Source of the DNA: a virus
Virus record (IMG/VR): IMGVR_UViG_3300042516_002076
Span: 1 to 64,000 of that record
DNA: 64,000 nt
Reading direction: 5' to 3' (one strand)
Made by a program: the position numbers and the translations under genes
Shown: one piece after another, positions 27,279 through 36,405 of the stretch
How the letters are laid out: each line of letters starts with the position of its first letter
How positions within the stretch are numbered: position 1 is the stretch's first letter
The notes under the pieces: model-generated
The model's database searches: none
What the model was told of the DNA's origin: nothing
The model's input: the letters and a program-made list of their open reading frames with translations, nothing else

Positions 27279-27848
27279 ATGAAAAAATTAAATGAAATTA
27301 TTGATTGGTATGGTAGTGATAAAAATTTAAGTGGATATACACCATATTATGTAGAAATTTTTGAGAGTATTAGAGAACAAAAGATTGAGTTATTAGAAAT
27401 TGGAATTGGTACAATTATACAACATGCACCAAGTAGTATGGCAAACACTAGAATACAAAACTACAAACCTGGTGCAAGTTTAAGGAGTTGGCAAGAATAT
27501 TTTACAAACGCTAGCATTTATGGTGGAGATATTCAATTCGATACACAATTTTCTGAAGATAGAATTAAAACATTTTTATTTGATTCAACAAAAAAATTCG
27601 AATGTGATGTTACATTAGAAGATATGCAATTTGATATTATAATTGATGATGGGTGGCATTGGTATGAAGCACAATTAAATACATTTGATAATTTATATAA
27701 TAGAGTAAAATCAGGTGGATATTATGTAATAGAAGATATTGAACAGGGTAGTGGTAGTCCACTATTCGGTGAGATGGAAAAAAAATTAAATGGAATTAAA
27801 TATACAACAAGTGATGCAAAAAATTTAATGATAATATGCAAACCATAG
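27279..27848 (+). CDS. SAM-dependent methyltransferase, TylF/macrocin-O-methyltransferase-like
   Basis: 189 residues. LLEIGIGT near 36 is the SAM-binding motif and FDIIIDDGWHWYEAQLNTF near 113 is the catalytic metal motif typical of TylF-type sugar O-methyltransferases; GGYYVIEDI follows. Set among glycosyltransferases, it probably methylates a sugar. The SAM-binding loop is stretched by HAPSSMANTRIQNY, common in phage and bacterial surface-glycan members. Confidence 0.75.
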   Translation: MKKLNEIIDWYGSDKNLSGYTPYYVEIFESIREQKIELLEIGIGTIIQHAPSSMANTRIQNYKPGASLRSWQEYFTNASIYGGDIQFDTQFSEDRIKTFLFDSTKKFECDVTLEDMQFDIIIDDGWHWYEAQLNTFDNLYNRVKSGGYYVIEDIEQGSGSPLFGEMEKKLNGIKYTTSDAKNLMIICKP

Positions 27849-28999
27849 AAGTAATACCACAAATAACATTTGCAATAGCAAGTAAGAATAACTTTCGTTA
27901 TGTAAAACATGCTGTTAAATATATTAGAGAAAATTGTTATCGTAAAGATCACATAATCCATATTGGAATTGATGGTGAAGATATTGAATTAGAAGAGTGG
28001 GTAAAAGAACAAAACCAAAATGGTGATATCAACATACTGGTATCTAATGGTGTTAGTGGAATAGCAGCTATCTACAATGATATTGCAAAAAAAGCAACAA
28101 CGGATTTTATCATTATATACCATGCTGATATGATAGCAGGTAAAGATGTGGATTTGTATTTATATAAACAATGGAAGCAAGGTACGATAGTATCAGCTAC
28201 TCGTATAGAACCACCTTTACATCCAGCCGATCCGGCAAAGATAGTAGATAACTTTGGATTATGGCCAGAGGAAGATTTTACCGATGGATTTAAGAAAGAA
28301 CAATTCAATCAATTTGTAGAAAACAATTTGGATAATGATAAAATTACAAAAGGTGTATTTGCACCTTGGTTAATTCACACAAAAGATTATTGGGAAGTTG
28401 GTGGACATGATGAAACCCTAAACTCACATAGTGAAGATAGAGACCTATTCAATCGTTTTTTATTAAATGGATTTGATTTCGTTCAACCATGGAACTCAAT
28501 GGTATATCATTTGACATGTAGAGGTGGACAATTTGAACACGCGATCTCAACTGAAAACTTACAAACAAAATCGGAAAGTTGGAATGCATTAGCAGCAGAA
28601 AATACAAAGAAGTTTATTCGTAAATGGGGAACTACTCCATTATATAATGAATTTCAATATCCAATTGTAGCACCTAAATATAATATTGGTTTAATCATTA
28701 ATAACGCATCAATGGATTTAGTTATATTTTTAGAACCATACTTTACAACAATATACACTAACAATTTAGGTAAAGTTGAAGGTGTTAGTAAATTAAAAGA
28801 TATTAATGATGAACTTACCAATGATATTTTTGTTACATTAAATGCAGAGCAACTAACTAATGAAAATATAGGATTTTTATTTCAATTACCACATATTTTA
28901 AAACAAAGTGGAGAAGTGGGTAGTATGAAATACGATATTTTTAATTTGTATATAAAATCATTAATAGAATATCAAAACGATTTAATTAAAGTAAATTAA
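27836..28999 (+). CDS. glycosyltransferase family 2, two-part
   Basis: 387 residues, overlapping the previous gene by 13 bases. PQITFAIASKNNFRYVKHAV at the start, IYHADMIAG near 95 (metal site), and GHDETLNSHSEDRDLFNR near 195 are GT2 features. The last 120 residues (TPLYNEFQYPIVAPKYNIG onwards) are an extra domain not recognised. Confidence 0.75.
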   Translation: MQTIEVIPQITFAIASKNNFRYVKHAVKYIRENCYRKDHIIHIGIDGEDIELEEWVKEQNQNGDINILVSNGVSGIAAIYNDIAKKATTDFIIIYHADMIAGKDVDLYLYKQWKQGTIVSATRIEPPLHPADPAKIVDNFGLWPEEDFTDGFKKEQFNQFVENNLDNDKITKGVFAPWLIHTKDYWEVGGHDETLNSHSEDRDLFNRFLLNGFDFVQPWNSMVYHLTCRGGQFEHAISTENLQTKSESWNALAAENTKKFIRKWGTTPLYNEFQYPIVAPKYNIGLIINNASMDLVIFLEPYFTTIYTNNLGKVEGVSKLKDINDELTNDIFVTLNAEQLTNENIGFLFQLPHILKQSGEVGSMKYDIFNLYIKSLIEYQNDLIKVN

Positions 29000-29030
29000 T
29001 CTTATATTTATATATTAGAGGAAAAATAAT

Positions 29031-29744
29031 ATGCCAGCAGTAAGTAAAGCACAACAAAAATTTATGGGAATGGTTCACGCCGCACAAAAAGGTGAAGAAC
29101 CATCTAGTCCAGAAGTAGCAAAAGTAGCTAAAGATATGAGTAAGAAATCAGCAAAAGATTTTGCATCCACAAAACATAAAGGATTACCTAACAAAGTAGT
29201 GGAATCTAGTTATGATAGTGAAACTGATGATTTAGTATCTGCAATCGTAGTTAATCCAGCAAGAGTGGAAAGTAAATTACCAAAACCTACAAATGAAATT
29301 TTGTGGAAAGCAACCGGTAAAGTATGTGAAGGCAGAGGGATGGCAGAAAGAGTTAAGATGTATGAAAAGAAAGGTGGTGGTTGGAGAATGGGTGAGAATA
29401 GAGATGAGCAAGTATACAACAGCATAAAAGAATTCTATTACAATGAAGTTAAAAAACAAAATGTAAAAGAAGTAAGTGATTTTGTAGATGAAGGTGGTGA
29501 AGGAGATCATGAAGTATCTATGGCAAGAAATGCATTACAGGCTATAGCAAGAAACTCACAAGAAATAATGGGAAAGATTGGAATAAATGAAAAAGATATT
29601 CCAGGATGGATACAAGACCATATCTCACAAGCAAATAGTTTTCTAAATCAGGTAGCACAAAACTATCATGAAGTAGAAGGTGATGCAAATAATAAAGACA
29701 ATTTCGTAACTAACGACCCTAACAATAAATCTAATGGAAAATAA
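29031..29744 (+). CDS. DUF3008-type protein with phage C-terminal domain
   Basis: 237 residues. The first 55 residues (PAVSKAQQKFMGMVHAAQKG, then DFASTKHKGLP) match DUF3008, common in phages. The last 80 (EVSMARNALQAIARNSQEIM, then IPGWIQDHISQANSFL) match a helical domain that recurs in phage proteins of unknown role. Preceded by GAGG (Shine-Dalgarno-like) and a possible -7 box TATATTAG at 29011-29018 without a matching TTG. Confidence 0.6.
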   Translation: MPAVSKAQQKFMGMVHAAQKGEEPSSPEVAKVAKDMSKKSAKDFASTKHKGLPNKVVESSYDSETDDLVSAIVVNPARVESKLPKPTNEILWKATGKVCEGRGMAERVKMYEKKGGGWRMGENRDEQVYNSIKEFYYNEVKKQNVKEVSDFVDEGGEGDHEVSMARNALQAIARNSQEIMGKIGINEKDIPGWIQDHISQANSFLNQVAQNYHEVEGDANNKDNFVTNDPNNKSNGK

Positions 29745-30108
29745 AGAATTAGAAGTATACATTTTTAATTTAATGCAGTTTCAATCACAAGTTAAAATAT
29801 GGCATTGGCAAACTAAAATATATTCTAAACATCAGGCATTAGGTGAATTGTATGATTTTATATCAACTCAATTAGATGAATTTACCGAAACAGCAATGGG
29901 TAAATATGGTAGACCAGATTCTAGTGGTATAACTCACACATTCGTAAATTTAAATGATAAAGAAATTATTACAACAATAGATAAGTATATTGAAGAATCC
30001 ATTAAATTAGGTGAAGTACTACCAAAAGAAGATACTGATTTGTTAAATTTAAGAGATGAAATTATCGGAAACTTAAATAAAACAAAATACTTATTGACAT
30101 TAAAATAA
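29734..30108 (+). CDS. Dps/ferritin-like helical protein (DUF5856-like)
   Basis: 124 residues, all helical by pattern. FQSQVKIWHWQTKIYSKHQA followed by LYDFISTQLDEFTETA resembles the first helices of Dps proteins and a phage family of unknown function. It overlaps the preceding gene by 11 bases. Iron-binding residues cannot be assigned with confidence. Confidence 0.5.
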   Translation: MENKELEVYIFNLMQFQSQVKIWHWQTKIYSKHQALGELYDFISTQLDEFTETAMGKYGRPDSSGITHTFVNLNDKEIITTIDKYIEESIKLGEVLPKEDTDLLNLRDEIIGNLNKTKYLLTLK

Positions 30109-30112
30109 GGTT

Positions 30113-30913
30113 ATGGTTAAGGTAATTGCAGCAGGAACCTCATTCACATTTGGTTCAGGATTACATTTTTACGAACGATTTAAAAATAATAAAGAACTTA
30201 CATTTTTTGATTTAGAACCAATTGATAACGAAACTAATATTAAAAATTCGTATAGTTCATTATTGGCTAAAAAATTTGATGGAGAAAGTAGTATAGTAGG
30301 TACATCCGGTTATTATAATTCATTTTTAGATTCAATAGCAGAAATTAAAACTTTATTAGAAACTAATTCAAATGTAAAAATTGTTTTGTTTCAATTAATA
30401 AATCCAGAAAGAGATTTTTTTATATACAATGATGTTATCTATTATTTAGATATTACAAATTATAATACATTTATTGATTCAAAAAATAAATTATTATCTA
30501 CATTAGATGATAGTATAGATAAAACCGATTTTACCGAAAAATTAGATAAAGATATAGAATTATACACATATGATCAATGTCAATGGAAAATAAATCACAC
30601 TAGGTATTTTATTGATAAATTAACTGAATTAAATCATTATCTTACAAGTAAAGGAATAATTTTACAAATATTATCATATTATGATTCATATGATAGTTCA
30701 CTTTTAAGTTTTCCTAAAAATTCATTTGTAATTATCAATCATAATGAAATAAGATATTCTAATATTTTTAATTTTGTTAAAAATACTAAATTAAGAATTT
30801 GTGATGATATTAACATTACAGATGATGAACATCCTAATTTTAAAGCACATGAAATTGTAGCGGAATCGGTATATCAAAATATATTAAAACATCCGTTATA
30901 TAGAACAATCTAA
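30113..30913 (+). CDS. SGNH hydrolase-like protein 1
   Basis: 266 residues. The N-terminal AAGTSFTFGSGL holds the catalytic-Ser block (G-x-S-F-x-x-G) and the C-terminal DDEHPNFKAHEIVAESVYQ carries the D-x-x-H pair near the end, the layout of GDSL/SGNH esterases. These remove acetyl or other acyl groups from sugars. First of four such proteins to 35.7 kb. Confidence 0.6.
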   Translation: MVKVIAAGTSFTFGSGLHFYERFKNNKELTFFDLEPIDNETNIKNSYSSLLAKKFDGESSIVGTSGYYNSFLDSIAEIKTLLETNSNVKIVLFQLINPERDFFIYNDVIYYLDITNYNTFIDSKNKLLSTLDDSIDKTDFTEKLDKDIELYTYDQCQWKINHTRYFIDKLTELNHYLTSKGIILQILSYYDSYDSSLLSFPKNSFVIINHNEIRYSNIFNFVKNTKLRICDDINITDDEHPNFKAHEIVAESVYQNILKHPLYRTI

Positions 30914-30924
30914 TATTTATATTT

Positions 30925-31242
30925 ATGGAAAATATATATTCAGTTTTAATTACGGCAATAACCGTACTAGGTGGAACAGGTGCTTGGAGATACTACGAAA
31001 AGAGAGCACTAAATAAAGAAAGAGATGATGAGTTTATCAGACACGATTGTAAAGACCGTATCTCTAAATTAGAAGCTCTATTAGAAGCTTCCTCAAAAGA
31101 AAAAGATGACCTTAGAAATATGGTATTGGCTCTTACTAAAGAAGTAGCAGCTCTATCTGTAAAAGTTGAATTTCTTACTAAAGAAAATGATAAGTTAGAA
31201 AAGGCACTACCAAAAACTAAAAAGCAACAATTAAACGGATAA
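30925..31242 (+). CDS. membrane protein with coiled coil
   Basis: 105 residues. Short membrane segment at residues 3-22 (NIYSVLITAITVLGGTGAW), then a long heptad coiled coil (ISKLEALLEASSKEKDDLRN and following). The shape fits phage lysis accessory proteins (Rz-like) or small phage membrane anchors; no partner gene decides it. Confidence 0.5.
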   Translation: MENIYSVLITAITVLGGTGAWRYYEKRALNKERDDEFIRHDCKDRISKLEALLEASSKEKDDLRNMVLALTKEVAALSVKVEFLTKENDKLEKALPKTKKQQLNG

Positions 31243-31769
31243 TGATTTTATTAAAAGATTTATTAAACGAAGATAAGAAATTAAGAATATTTGATTTTGA
31301 TGATACACTTGTCAAAACTAAATCGTTTATACATGTTACACACAAAGACGGCAAAAAATCTAAATTAACTCCTGGTCAATATGCAGTATATGTAAAAAAG
31401 GCAGGTGATGAGTTTGATTACAAAGATTTTGAAAAAGTGAACAAACCAGAAATGATTGTTGGTTACACTAAATTATTAAAAAGATTTGTAGAAGGTGAAG
31501 GACAACGCAAGGTAACTATATTAACAGCAAGAGCCGCATATAAACCAGTTAAAGAATATTTAAAAGATATCGGATTAGGAAGTGTATATGTAGTTGCATT
31601 AGGTGATAGTGACCCACAAAAGAAAGCAAAATACATAGAAGATATGATTAAGAAAGGATATGATGATGTATTCTTTATTGATGATTCTCCAAAAAATATA
31701 GCAGCGGTACAAAAATTAGAGAGAGAGTATCCAGAAGTAAAGTTTAGAATACAATTAGCTAGACTTTAA
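31242..31769 (+). CDS. HAD-superfamily phosphatase-like protein
   Basis: 175 residues. RIFDFDDTLVKTKSF near the N-terminus has the nucleophile and acid aspartates, TILTARAAY near 90 is motif II and VFFIDDSPKN near 145 is motif IV. Likely phosphatase or polynucleotide 3'-phosphatase-like; substrate unknown. A distinct HAD gene is at 41561. Confidence 0.7.
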   Translation: MILLKDLLNEDKKLRIFDFDDTLVKTKSFIHVTHKDGKKSKLTPGQYAVYVKKAGDEFDYKDFEKVNKPEMIVGYTKLLKRFVEGEGQRKVTILTARAAYKPVKEYLKDIGLGSVYVVALGDSDPQKKAKYIEDMIKKGYDDVFFIDDSPKNIAAVQKLEREYPEVKFRIQLARL

Positions 31770-31770
31770 T

Positions 31771-31801
31771 TTGGTAGTATGGGTTTTATTTAGTAAATTA
31801 G
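31771..31801 (+). promoter_or_regulatory. promoter, leaderless transcript of SGNH gene
   Basis: TTG at 31771-31773, 20 bases, TAAATTAG at 31794-31801; the ATG at 31806 is four bases further on. Confidence 0.55.
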
Positions 31802-31805
31802 TTAT

Positions 31806-32570
31806 ATGAAATCATTAAGGTTTTGGAAAAAAGAAGCATTCGAAGTAACTACCGAACCCATTTGGAATTTAACAGAAAGAATTAATTCAGTTCATACCAC
31901 ATCTGGAAATGATGAAAGTGGAACATGTACATATACCTATAACGAATTAGGATATAGGGGTGATTCTATTTACAAAGGTGGGGTAAGAATATTATCAGTA
32001 GGTGATTCACATACTGAGGGTGTTGGTGTAAGTGATGGGGAAACTTGGTCACATCAATTATCAAAACTCATACCAAATGGTGTAGATTTAAATGCTGGAT
32101 TTGGTGGTAGAAGTAACGATTATATAGCAAGAACAATACTAACAATGTTTAAGACATTTAGACCTGATATTGTATTGGTAATGTATACATATCCTACTAG
32201 AAAAGAATATTACACAAAGAAAGGTGATTTACAACCTTTTCATGTTAATCCTTGGGGATATTTTAAAAATGATGAAGTGGGTAAAGATGAACATCAATCG
32301 TATTTAAAAATATCACATGATGAAAACGATATGATTAATTGGTATAAGAATCATTTATTAATTAGTAATTTTTTAAAAGCTAATAATACACCTTTCTTTT
32401 GGAATGGTAGTTTTTTAAATGATAGTACCATAAAAGAAGATAATAGATTTGATGGTGAATACGATAATTTTTTAGATAAGTCTGCGGAAAAAACACACGC
32501 CGGACCATTGCATAATAAACTTTACGCTAAAAAATTACATAACTTTTTAAAATCAAAAGATGTCTTTTAA
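31806..32570 (+). CDS. SGNH hydrolase-like protein 2
   Basis: 254 residues. ILSVGDSHTEGVGVSDGE near 60 is the clearest GDSL block of the four paralogues. The second block is FGGRSNDY near 100 (the G and N of SGNH). A C-terminal THAGPLHNKLYAKKL holds the His. This is most likely a true esterase. No signal peptide, so it would act in the cytoplasm unless part of the virion. Confidence 0.7.
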   Translation: MKSLRFWKKEAFEVTTEPIWNLTERINSVHTTSGNDESGTCTYTYNELGYRGDSIYKGGVRILSVGDSHTEGVGVSDGETWSHQLSKLIPNGVDLNAGFGGRSNDYIARTILTMFKTFRPDIVLVMYTYPTRKEYYTKKGDLQPFHVNPWGYFKNDEVGKDEHQSYLKISHDENDMINWYKNHLLISNFLKANNTPFFWNGSFLNDSTIKEDNRFDGEYDNFLDKSAEKTHAGPLHNKLYAKKLHNFLKSKDVF

Positions 32571-33408
32571 AAAAATATATCTAAATGGTTGTTCTTTTAT
32601 GTGGGGTATGAATCATTCTAATCCTATTACATTCCCGTATTTTGAAGAAACAAAAGATATAGATACATCACATGGGGTTCATTGGAACGGACCCACTCAA
32701 TTTAATAATTATGATTGGGTTAGACAAAAATATAATATAGCGGGTAGATTAAAAGAACATTATAATAATAAAGAAGTTATAGATGAATCGATATATGGTG
32801 GTTCATTACAAAGAGTAGTAAGAAAAACATACAATTGGATTATTAATAATTACGAATGTGCAACGGATACTTTGTTTATATTAGAATGGCCTATTGGAGT
32901 TAGAAACGAAATTTATATACCAATTCAAAATAGATATGTAAATTATACTTCTAATTTTGATAATTTTGATGGAATGGATCCTTATATTCATAGATTAATG
33001 ATAAATGAATATTCACCTAACTTCTTTTCAGAAGAAATTCAGTTTATAGAGGATTTACATTCAATGGTTGGTTTGTTATCTCTTATAAATCAAGTTGGTG
33101 GAAAATACTTAATATTATTAGATGAGTTTCCAATTGAAAACCATTCAACTGAGACTTCAAAATATATAAACGAAGATAGAATTGATGATATATTAAATAA
33201 GTTTGTATATCCACACATTGTAAAATTTAATCATACTGAAAAACAAAATATAACATCTATGATGGAATATTATAGAGATTATGAAAAAGCAACGATTACA
33301 AATGATACACATGGAAAATTACAAGATGAACATAATTCTTTAAGAGGAACTAAATTAATTACAGAACAAATTATAAAAAATATAAATGACAGAAGTAATT
33401 ATTTTTAA
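32560..33408 (+). CDS. SGNH hydrolase-like protein 3
   Basis: 282 residues, overlapping the previous gene by 11 bases. IYLNGCSFMWGMNHS at the start has the Ser block in the variant G-C-S-F. SIYGGSLQRVVRKT near 85 may be block II. A C-terminal NDTHGKLQDEHNSLRGT holds candidate Asp and His. Family assignment is weaker than for 31806. Confidence 0.55.
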   Translation: MSFKKIYLNGCSFMWGMNHSNPITFPYFEETKDIDTSHGVHWNGPTQFNNYDWVRQKYNIAGRLKEHYNNKEVIDESIYGGSLQRVVRKTYNWIINNYECATDTLFILEWPIGVRNEIYIPIQNRYVNYTSNFDNFDGMDPYIHRLMINEYSPNFFSEEIQFIEDLHSMVGLLSLINQVGGKYLILLDEFPIENHSTETSKYINEDRIDDILNKFVYPHIVKFNHTEKQNITSMMEYYRDYEKATITNDTHGKLQDEHNSLRGTKLITEQIIKNINDRSNYF

Positions 33409-34090
33409 GTATAATAGTGATATAGTACCAGATTTTAAAGTGATTGCACCTCTTAAACACGGTACTCGTTTTTTATCAGATAACAATCCAGTTGAAAAAA
33501 AACGAATTAGTACAGTACACGTAATACAAAAATTTGAAGATGACCTAACTAATGAATTGTTTGATTTTATTGATAATCCAAAATCTACAAAAACAATAAA
33601 ATTAAAAAAAATACAAATATTAAAAAAACAAGAGAGTTATTTTGTATATAGAAATCCATATGATGCATTTATAAGTGCAATTCAAACTGGATATGCATCT
33701 ACACAAGCTAATAAATCAACGGATGACTTAGGTGCAAATATGACAAATAATAACCATTTTTATACACACTATTATAGAGTATTAGAAAGGATTTTAGAAA
33801 ATACAGAAGATGATATCATTTCGTTTATAGAATTAAATGATTTAACTGAATTTTTTAGAATTCAAACACTTAGACCACTTAATTTTTCTAAAGAAAAATA
33901 TTCATTTGATAGTTATATTACAAAAGAAGAGCTAGAAAATTTGTGCAAAGAAAAGCATCCAATGTTATGGCATAGATTTATGATTGAAATAGAAAAAGAA
34001 AAAATTGCATTAGGTAATTTACTCAAAAAATTTGATTGGAAAATTAAAATTAATAAAGAAATATCGGATATGCAAAATATAAAACCTTAA
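33386..34090 (+). CDS. sulfotransferase-like protein
   Basis: 234 residues. LKHGTRFL near 25 fits the 5'-phosphosulfate loop of sulfotransferases, and YFVYRNPYDAFISAIQTG near 88 fits the 3'-phosphate loop (R-x-P-x-x-x-x-x-S). Sulfotransferases move sulfate from PAPS to sugars or proteins. Set between SGNH-like genes, it may sulfate a glycan. The loops are shorter than usual, so certainty is moderate. Confidence 0.5.
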   Translation: MTEVIIFKYNSDIVPDFKVIAPLKHGTRFLSDNNPVEKKRISTVHVIQKFEDDLTNELFDFIDNPKSTKTIKLKKIQILKKQESYFVYRNPYDAFISAIQTGYASTQANKSTDDLGANMTNNNHFYTHYYRVLERILENTEDDIISFIELNDLTEFFRIQTLRPLNFSKEKYSFDSYITKEELENLCKEKHPMLWHRFMIEIEKEKIALGNLLKKFDWKIKINKEISDMQNIKP

Positions 34091-34095
34091 TTTAT

Positions 34096-34126
34096 TTGGT
34101 AGTTTCTATTTTTTTTAATATATTTG
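34096..34126 (+). promoter_or_regulatory. promoter for 34147 gene
   Basis: TTG at 34096-34098, 20 bases, TATATTTG at 34119-34126. Leader of about 15 bases. Confidence 0.6.
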
Positions 34127-34146
34127 AGTATAATATTAAATAAACT

Positions 34147-34446
34147 ATGGCACCGAAACAAAAAGAAGGAGAATTTCATATCGGAGATGGAAAGCATCTT
34201 ATGGTAAAAAGTTCTACGGTCGTATCAATGAATGATCAATTAAGATTGATGACCGGAGAAGGAAAGAGTATTACACTAAATGTAGAAATTAAAGCAGATT
34301 TTGATAAAATACCACAACCATACCATCAGATGTTTTTGCAAATGTTACAAATTCGTTATGGTGGAATCGTAAATATTTGGGATAACACACAACCTTTTAC
34401 ACCTCCAGAAAAACAAAAGAAAAAATGGTATCAAATATGGAAATAA
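34147..34446 (+). CDS. hypothetical protein
   Basis: 99 residues. Mixed alpha/beta sequence (EFHIGDGKHLMVKSSTVVS) ending in a basic Trp-rich tail (KQKKKWYQIWK). Not recognised. First gene of a new transcript. Confidence 0.5.
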   Translation: MAPKQKEGEFHIGDGKHLMVKSSTVVSMNDQLRLMTGEGKSITLNVEIKADFDKIPQPYHQMFLQMLQIRYGGIVNIWDNTQPFTPPEKQKKKWYQIWK

Positions 34447-34583
34447 TACAATATCTAATATTAGGAATAATTGGAACATTTATTTGGTTAGGATATGAAA
34501 TGTATACTGCACCAATGATGGATGAAAATGGTAGAATTATTAAGAAAGGAAAACGATTAAAAGATTTGTTTAAAAAAAAGTAA
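34437..34583 (+). CDS. single-pass membrane microprotein
   Basis: 48 residues: a membrane helix (IIQYLILGIIGTFIWLGY) then a basic tail (KKGKRLKDLFKKK). Its ATG overlaps the end of the previous gene by ten bases and its stop is one base from the next ATG, so it is likely real. Function unknown. Confidence 0.5.
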   Translation: MEIIQYLILGIIGTFIWLGYEMYTAPMMDENGRIIKKGKRLKDLFKKK

Positions 34584-34584
34584 T

Positions 34585-34860
34585 ATGAAAGAATTTATAC
34601 AAAAGTATCAGAAAGCAATTGTTGGAACAGGTGCAGTATCAGTATTATTGATATGTTATTATCAACAAAAAGAATTAGCAAAATTGAGAAGTGAAGTGAA
34701 TAAAATAACTACATCTACTACAATTGATAGTTTGGCTACTGAAAATTTTATGTTAAAAACACAGAATGGTAGATATGAATTAAGTTTAGAACACCTGTAC
34801 GAAGTAAATCCTACGGCGGCTAAACAATTTGATGAATATTTACAAAGTGAAACTGAATAA
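34585..34860 (+). CDS. membrane protein with coiled coil
   Basis: 91 residues: membrane helix at about 11-27 (AIVGTGAVSVLLICYYQQ) and a predicted coiled coil (LAKLRSEVNKITTSTTI). Overlaps the next start by one base. Forms a pair with the microprotein before it, as holin/spanin genes do; not proven. Confidence 0.5.
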   Translation: MKEFIQKYQKAIVGTGAVSVLLICYYQQKELAKLRSEVNKITTSTTIDSLATENFMLKTQNGRYELSLEHLYEVNPTAAKQFDEYLQSETE

Positions 34861-35654
34861 TGGGAGCGATTTGGTGTAGAGGATGTTCGTTTACATTTGG
34901 AGAAGGATTACAATTCTTTTCTAATTTAAAATCGGTTACTATACCAAAACAACATATGTTTGATTATGAAGAACTAACACATGTTCAATATAGGTTTATT
35001 CAAAATAATAGATATTCCAAACTATTAGCAGATTTATTAGGTAGTGTAGATGTAAATTCATCTAAAAATGGAGGATCAAACGATGGAATATATAAAGAAT
35101 TACGATTATTAAGTATAAATGATAACGAAATAAAAATAAAGGATAGAGTTGGGTATAATAGAGAAACATATACAAGATTAGATGAAATAGATTATATTGT
35201 AATTCAGTTTACTAACATATACAGAGATGAACTATTAATAAATAATAAAGTATATCCACAGCTTAATATGGTTACAAATGTAGATGAGTATATTAAAACA
35301 TATTTAAAAGATGATTTAACATTTGATGATTATACAAAAATTTTATGTGAGCAAACTATTAACAAATTTAAAAATGTCTTTAAAAAGATAGAACAAAAAA
35401 AACCAAATATAAAGATAAGAGTATTTAGTTGGGAAAACGAATTGGATGAATATCTTAGATTAGATGAATATTTTAAAGATAAAATAATCACATTTAATTA
35501 TAAAGATAAAGAATATAAAACATTAAGAGATATTGTATACTCAAAATCTAAACTAACAATACAAGAAACATTTCATCCAAATTGTAGAAATGATCAACAT
35601 ATGAATTTAGAAGGACACAAATTAATAGCAGAATCAATTTTTAAAACTTTATAA
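34860..35654 (+). CDS. SGNH hydrolase-like protein 4
   Basis: 264 residues. CRGCSFTFGEGLQFF at the start is nearly the same as the 30113 block, and the end NLEGHKLIAESIFKTL matches its KAHEIVAESVYQ. So 34860 and 30113 are the closest pair among the four. Confidence 0.6.
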   Translation: MGAIWCRGCSFTFGEGLQFFSNLKSVTIPKQHMFDYEELTHVQYRFIQNNRYSKLLADLLGSVDVNSSKNGGSNDGIYKELRLLSINDNEIKIKDRVGYNRETYTRLDEIDYIVIQFTNIYRDELLINNKVYPQLNMVTNVDEYIKTYLKDDLTFDDYTKILCEQTINKFKNVFKKIEQKKPNIKIRVFSWENELDEYLRLDEYFKDKIITFNYKDKEYKTLRDIVYSKSKLTIQETFHPNCRNDQHMNLEGHKLIAESIFKTL

Positions 35655-35667
35655 TAAAACAAAAATT

Positions 35668-36045
35668 ATGGGACAACAGCATGTAACACTAAACATCGGA
35701 GATGATGGATTAGTAAAATCGGTAGGACATGATATGGGTGGTTCTTACGAAATAGAAACACCTAAATATGAACAATTAGAAATCAATTTTCCAAAAGTAG
35801 ATGGACAGGGTGAATCTATTTATGAAACATGTATTCAATGTGGTAAAGAAACTACTACATTAAAAAGTACACATATAGATTTTAGAATAGGTTATGTAGA
35901 AGGTGCAGGACAATTATGTTGGCATTGTTATACAGGTAAATCTAGGAGTCTTATCACAATAGATGAGAGAACTATCATTGATACACCTAACGATGCAGAA
36001 TTGGGTGCAAAGGTACGCAGACAGTACTTTGAAAATAAGTCCTAA
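35668..36045 (+). CDS. zinc-ribbon protein
   Basis: 125 residues with TCIQCGKE near 50 and LCWHCYTG near 88, a C-x2-C pair repeated. Rest is beta-rich N-terminally and acidic at the end. Not recognised further. Confidence 0.55.
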   Translation: MGQQHVTLNIGDDGLVKSVGHDMGGSYEIETPKYEQLEINFPKVDGQGESIYETCIQCGKETTTLKSTHIDFRIGYVEGAGQLCWHCYTGKSRSLITIDERTIIDTPNDAELGAKVRRQYFENKS

Positions 36046-36050
36046 AATAT

Positions 36051-36081
36051 TTGGAAAACTGAAAAATTGTCAGTATCTTTA
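36051..36081 (+). promoter_or_regulatory. promoter for H1-like gene
   Basis: TTG at 36051-36053, 20 bases, TATCTTTA at 36074-36081. Leader of about 70 bases before 36156, the longest in the window. Confidence 0.7.
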
Positions 36082-36155
36082 TGGTATAAATGGTTCGTAT
36101 ATATTATAGTTATTTACGAATTCGGTTACATATTTTTTAAATTAAAAGAAAGTTT

Positions 36156-36338
36156 ATGGGAAGTAAAAAACAAGAAATTTTCGAAACAATGAAATCGTTG
36201 TTCGTAAAATTTGAAGAAGAGCACAACAAGACAACAAAAGTATCTCAAAAGAATGCACGAACGTATATCGGCGACTTAAAGAAGTTAGTTACAGATTACC
36301 GACAAGCATCAGTTGAAGAGACGAAAAACAGTAAGTAA
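36156..36338 (+). CDS. histone H1-like (Hc1-type) DNA-binding protein
   Basis: 60 residues. MKSLFVKFEEEHNKTTKVSQ, then ARTYIGDLKKLVTDYRQ, is close to the short H1-like proteins of Bacteroidetes chromosomes, where lysine-rich helices coat DNA. Own promoter and a strong terminator right after it suggest high, separate expression. Role could be genome packing or silencing of host genes. Confidence 0.5.
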   Translation: MGSKKQEIFETMKSLFVKFEEEHNKTTKVSQKNARTYIGDLKKLVTDYRQASVEETKNSK

Positions 36339-36345
36339 ACCCAAT

Positions 36346-36378
36346 GGGGGTGGAAAGTAATATCTCCACCCCTTTTTA
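36346..36378 (+). terminator. hairpin terminator
   Basis: GGGGTGGA pairs with TCCACCCC across a ten-base loop, followed by five Ts. No promoter can be seen between it and the receptor gene, so transcription of that gene may depend on read-through. Confidence 0.75.
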
Positions 36379-36405
36379 TTTTTAAACCAAAACACAAAAA
36401 CAAAC

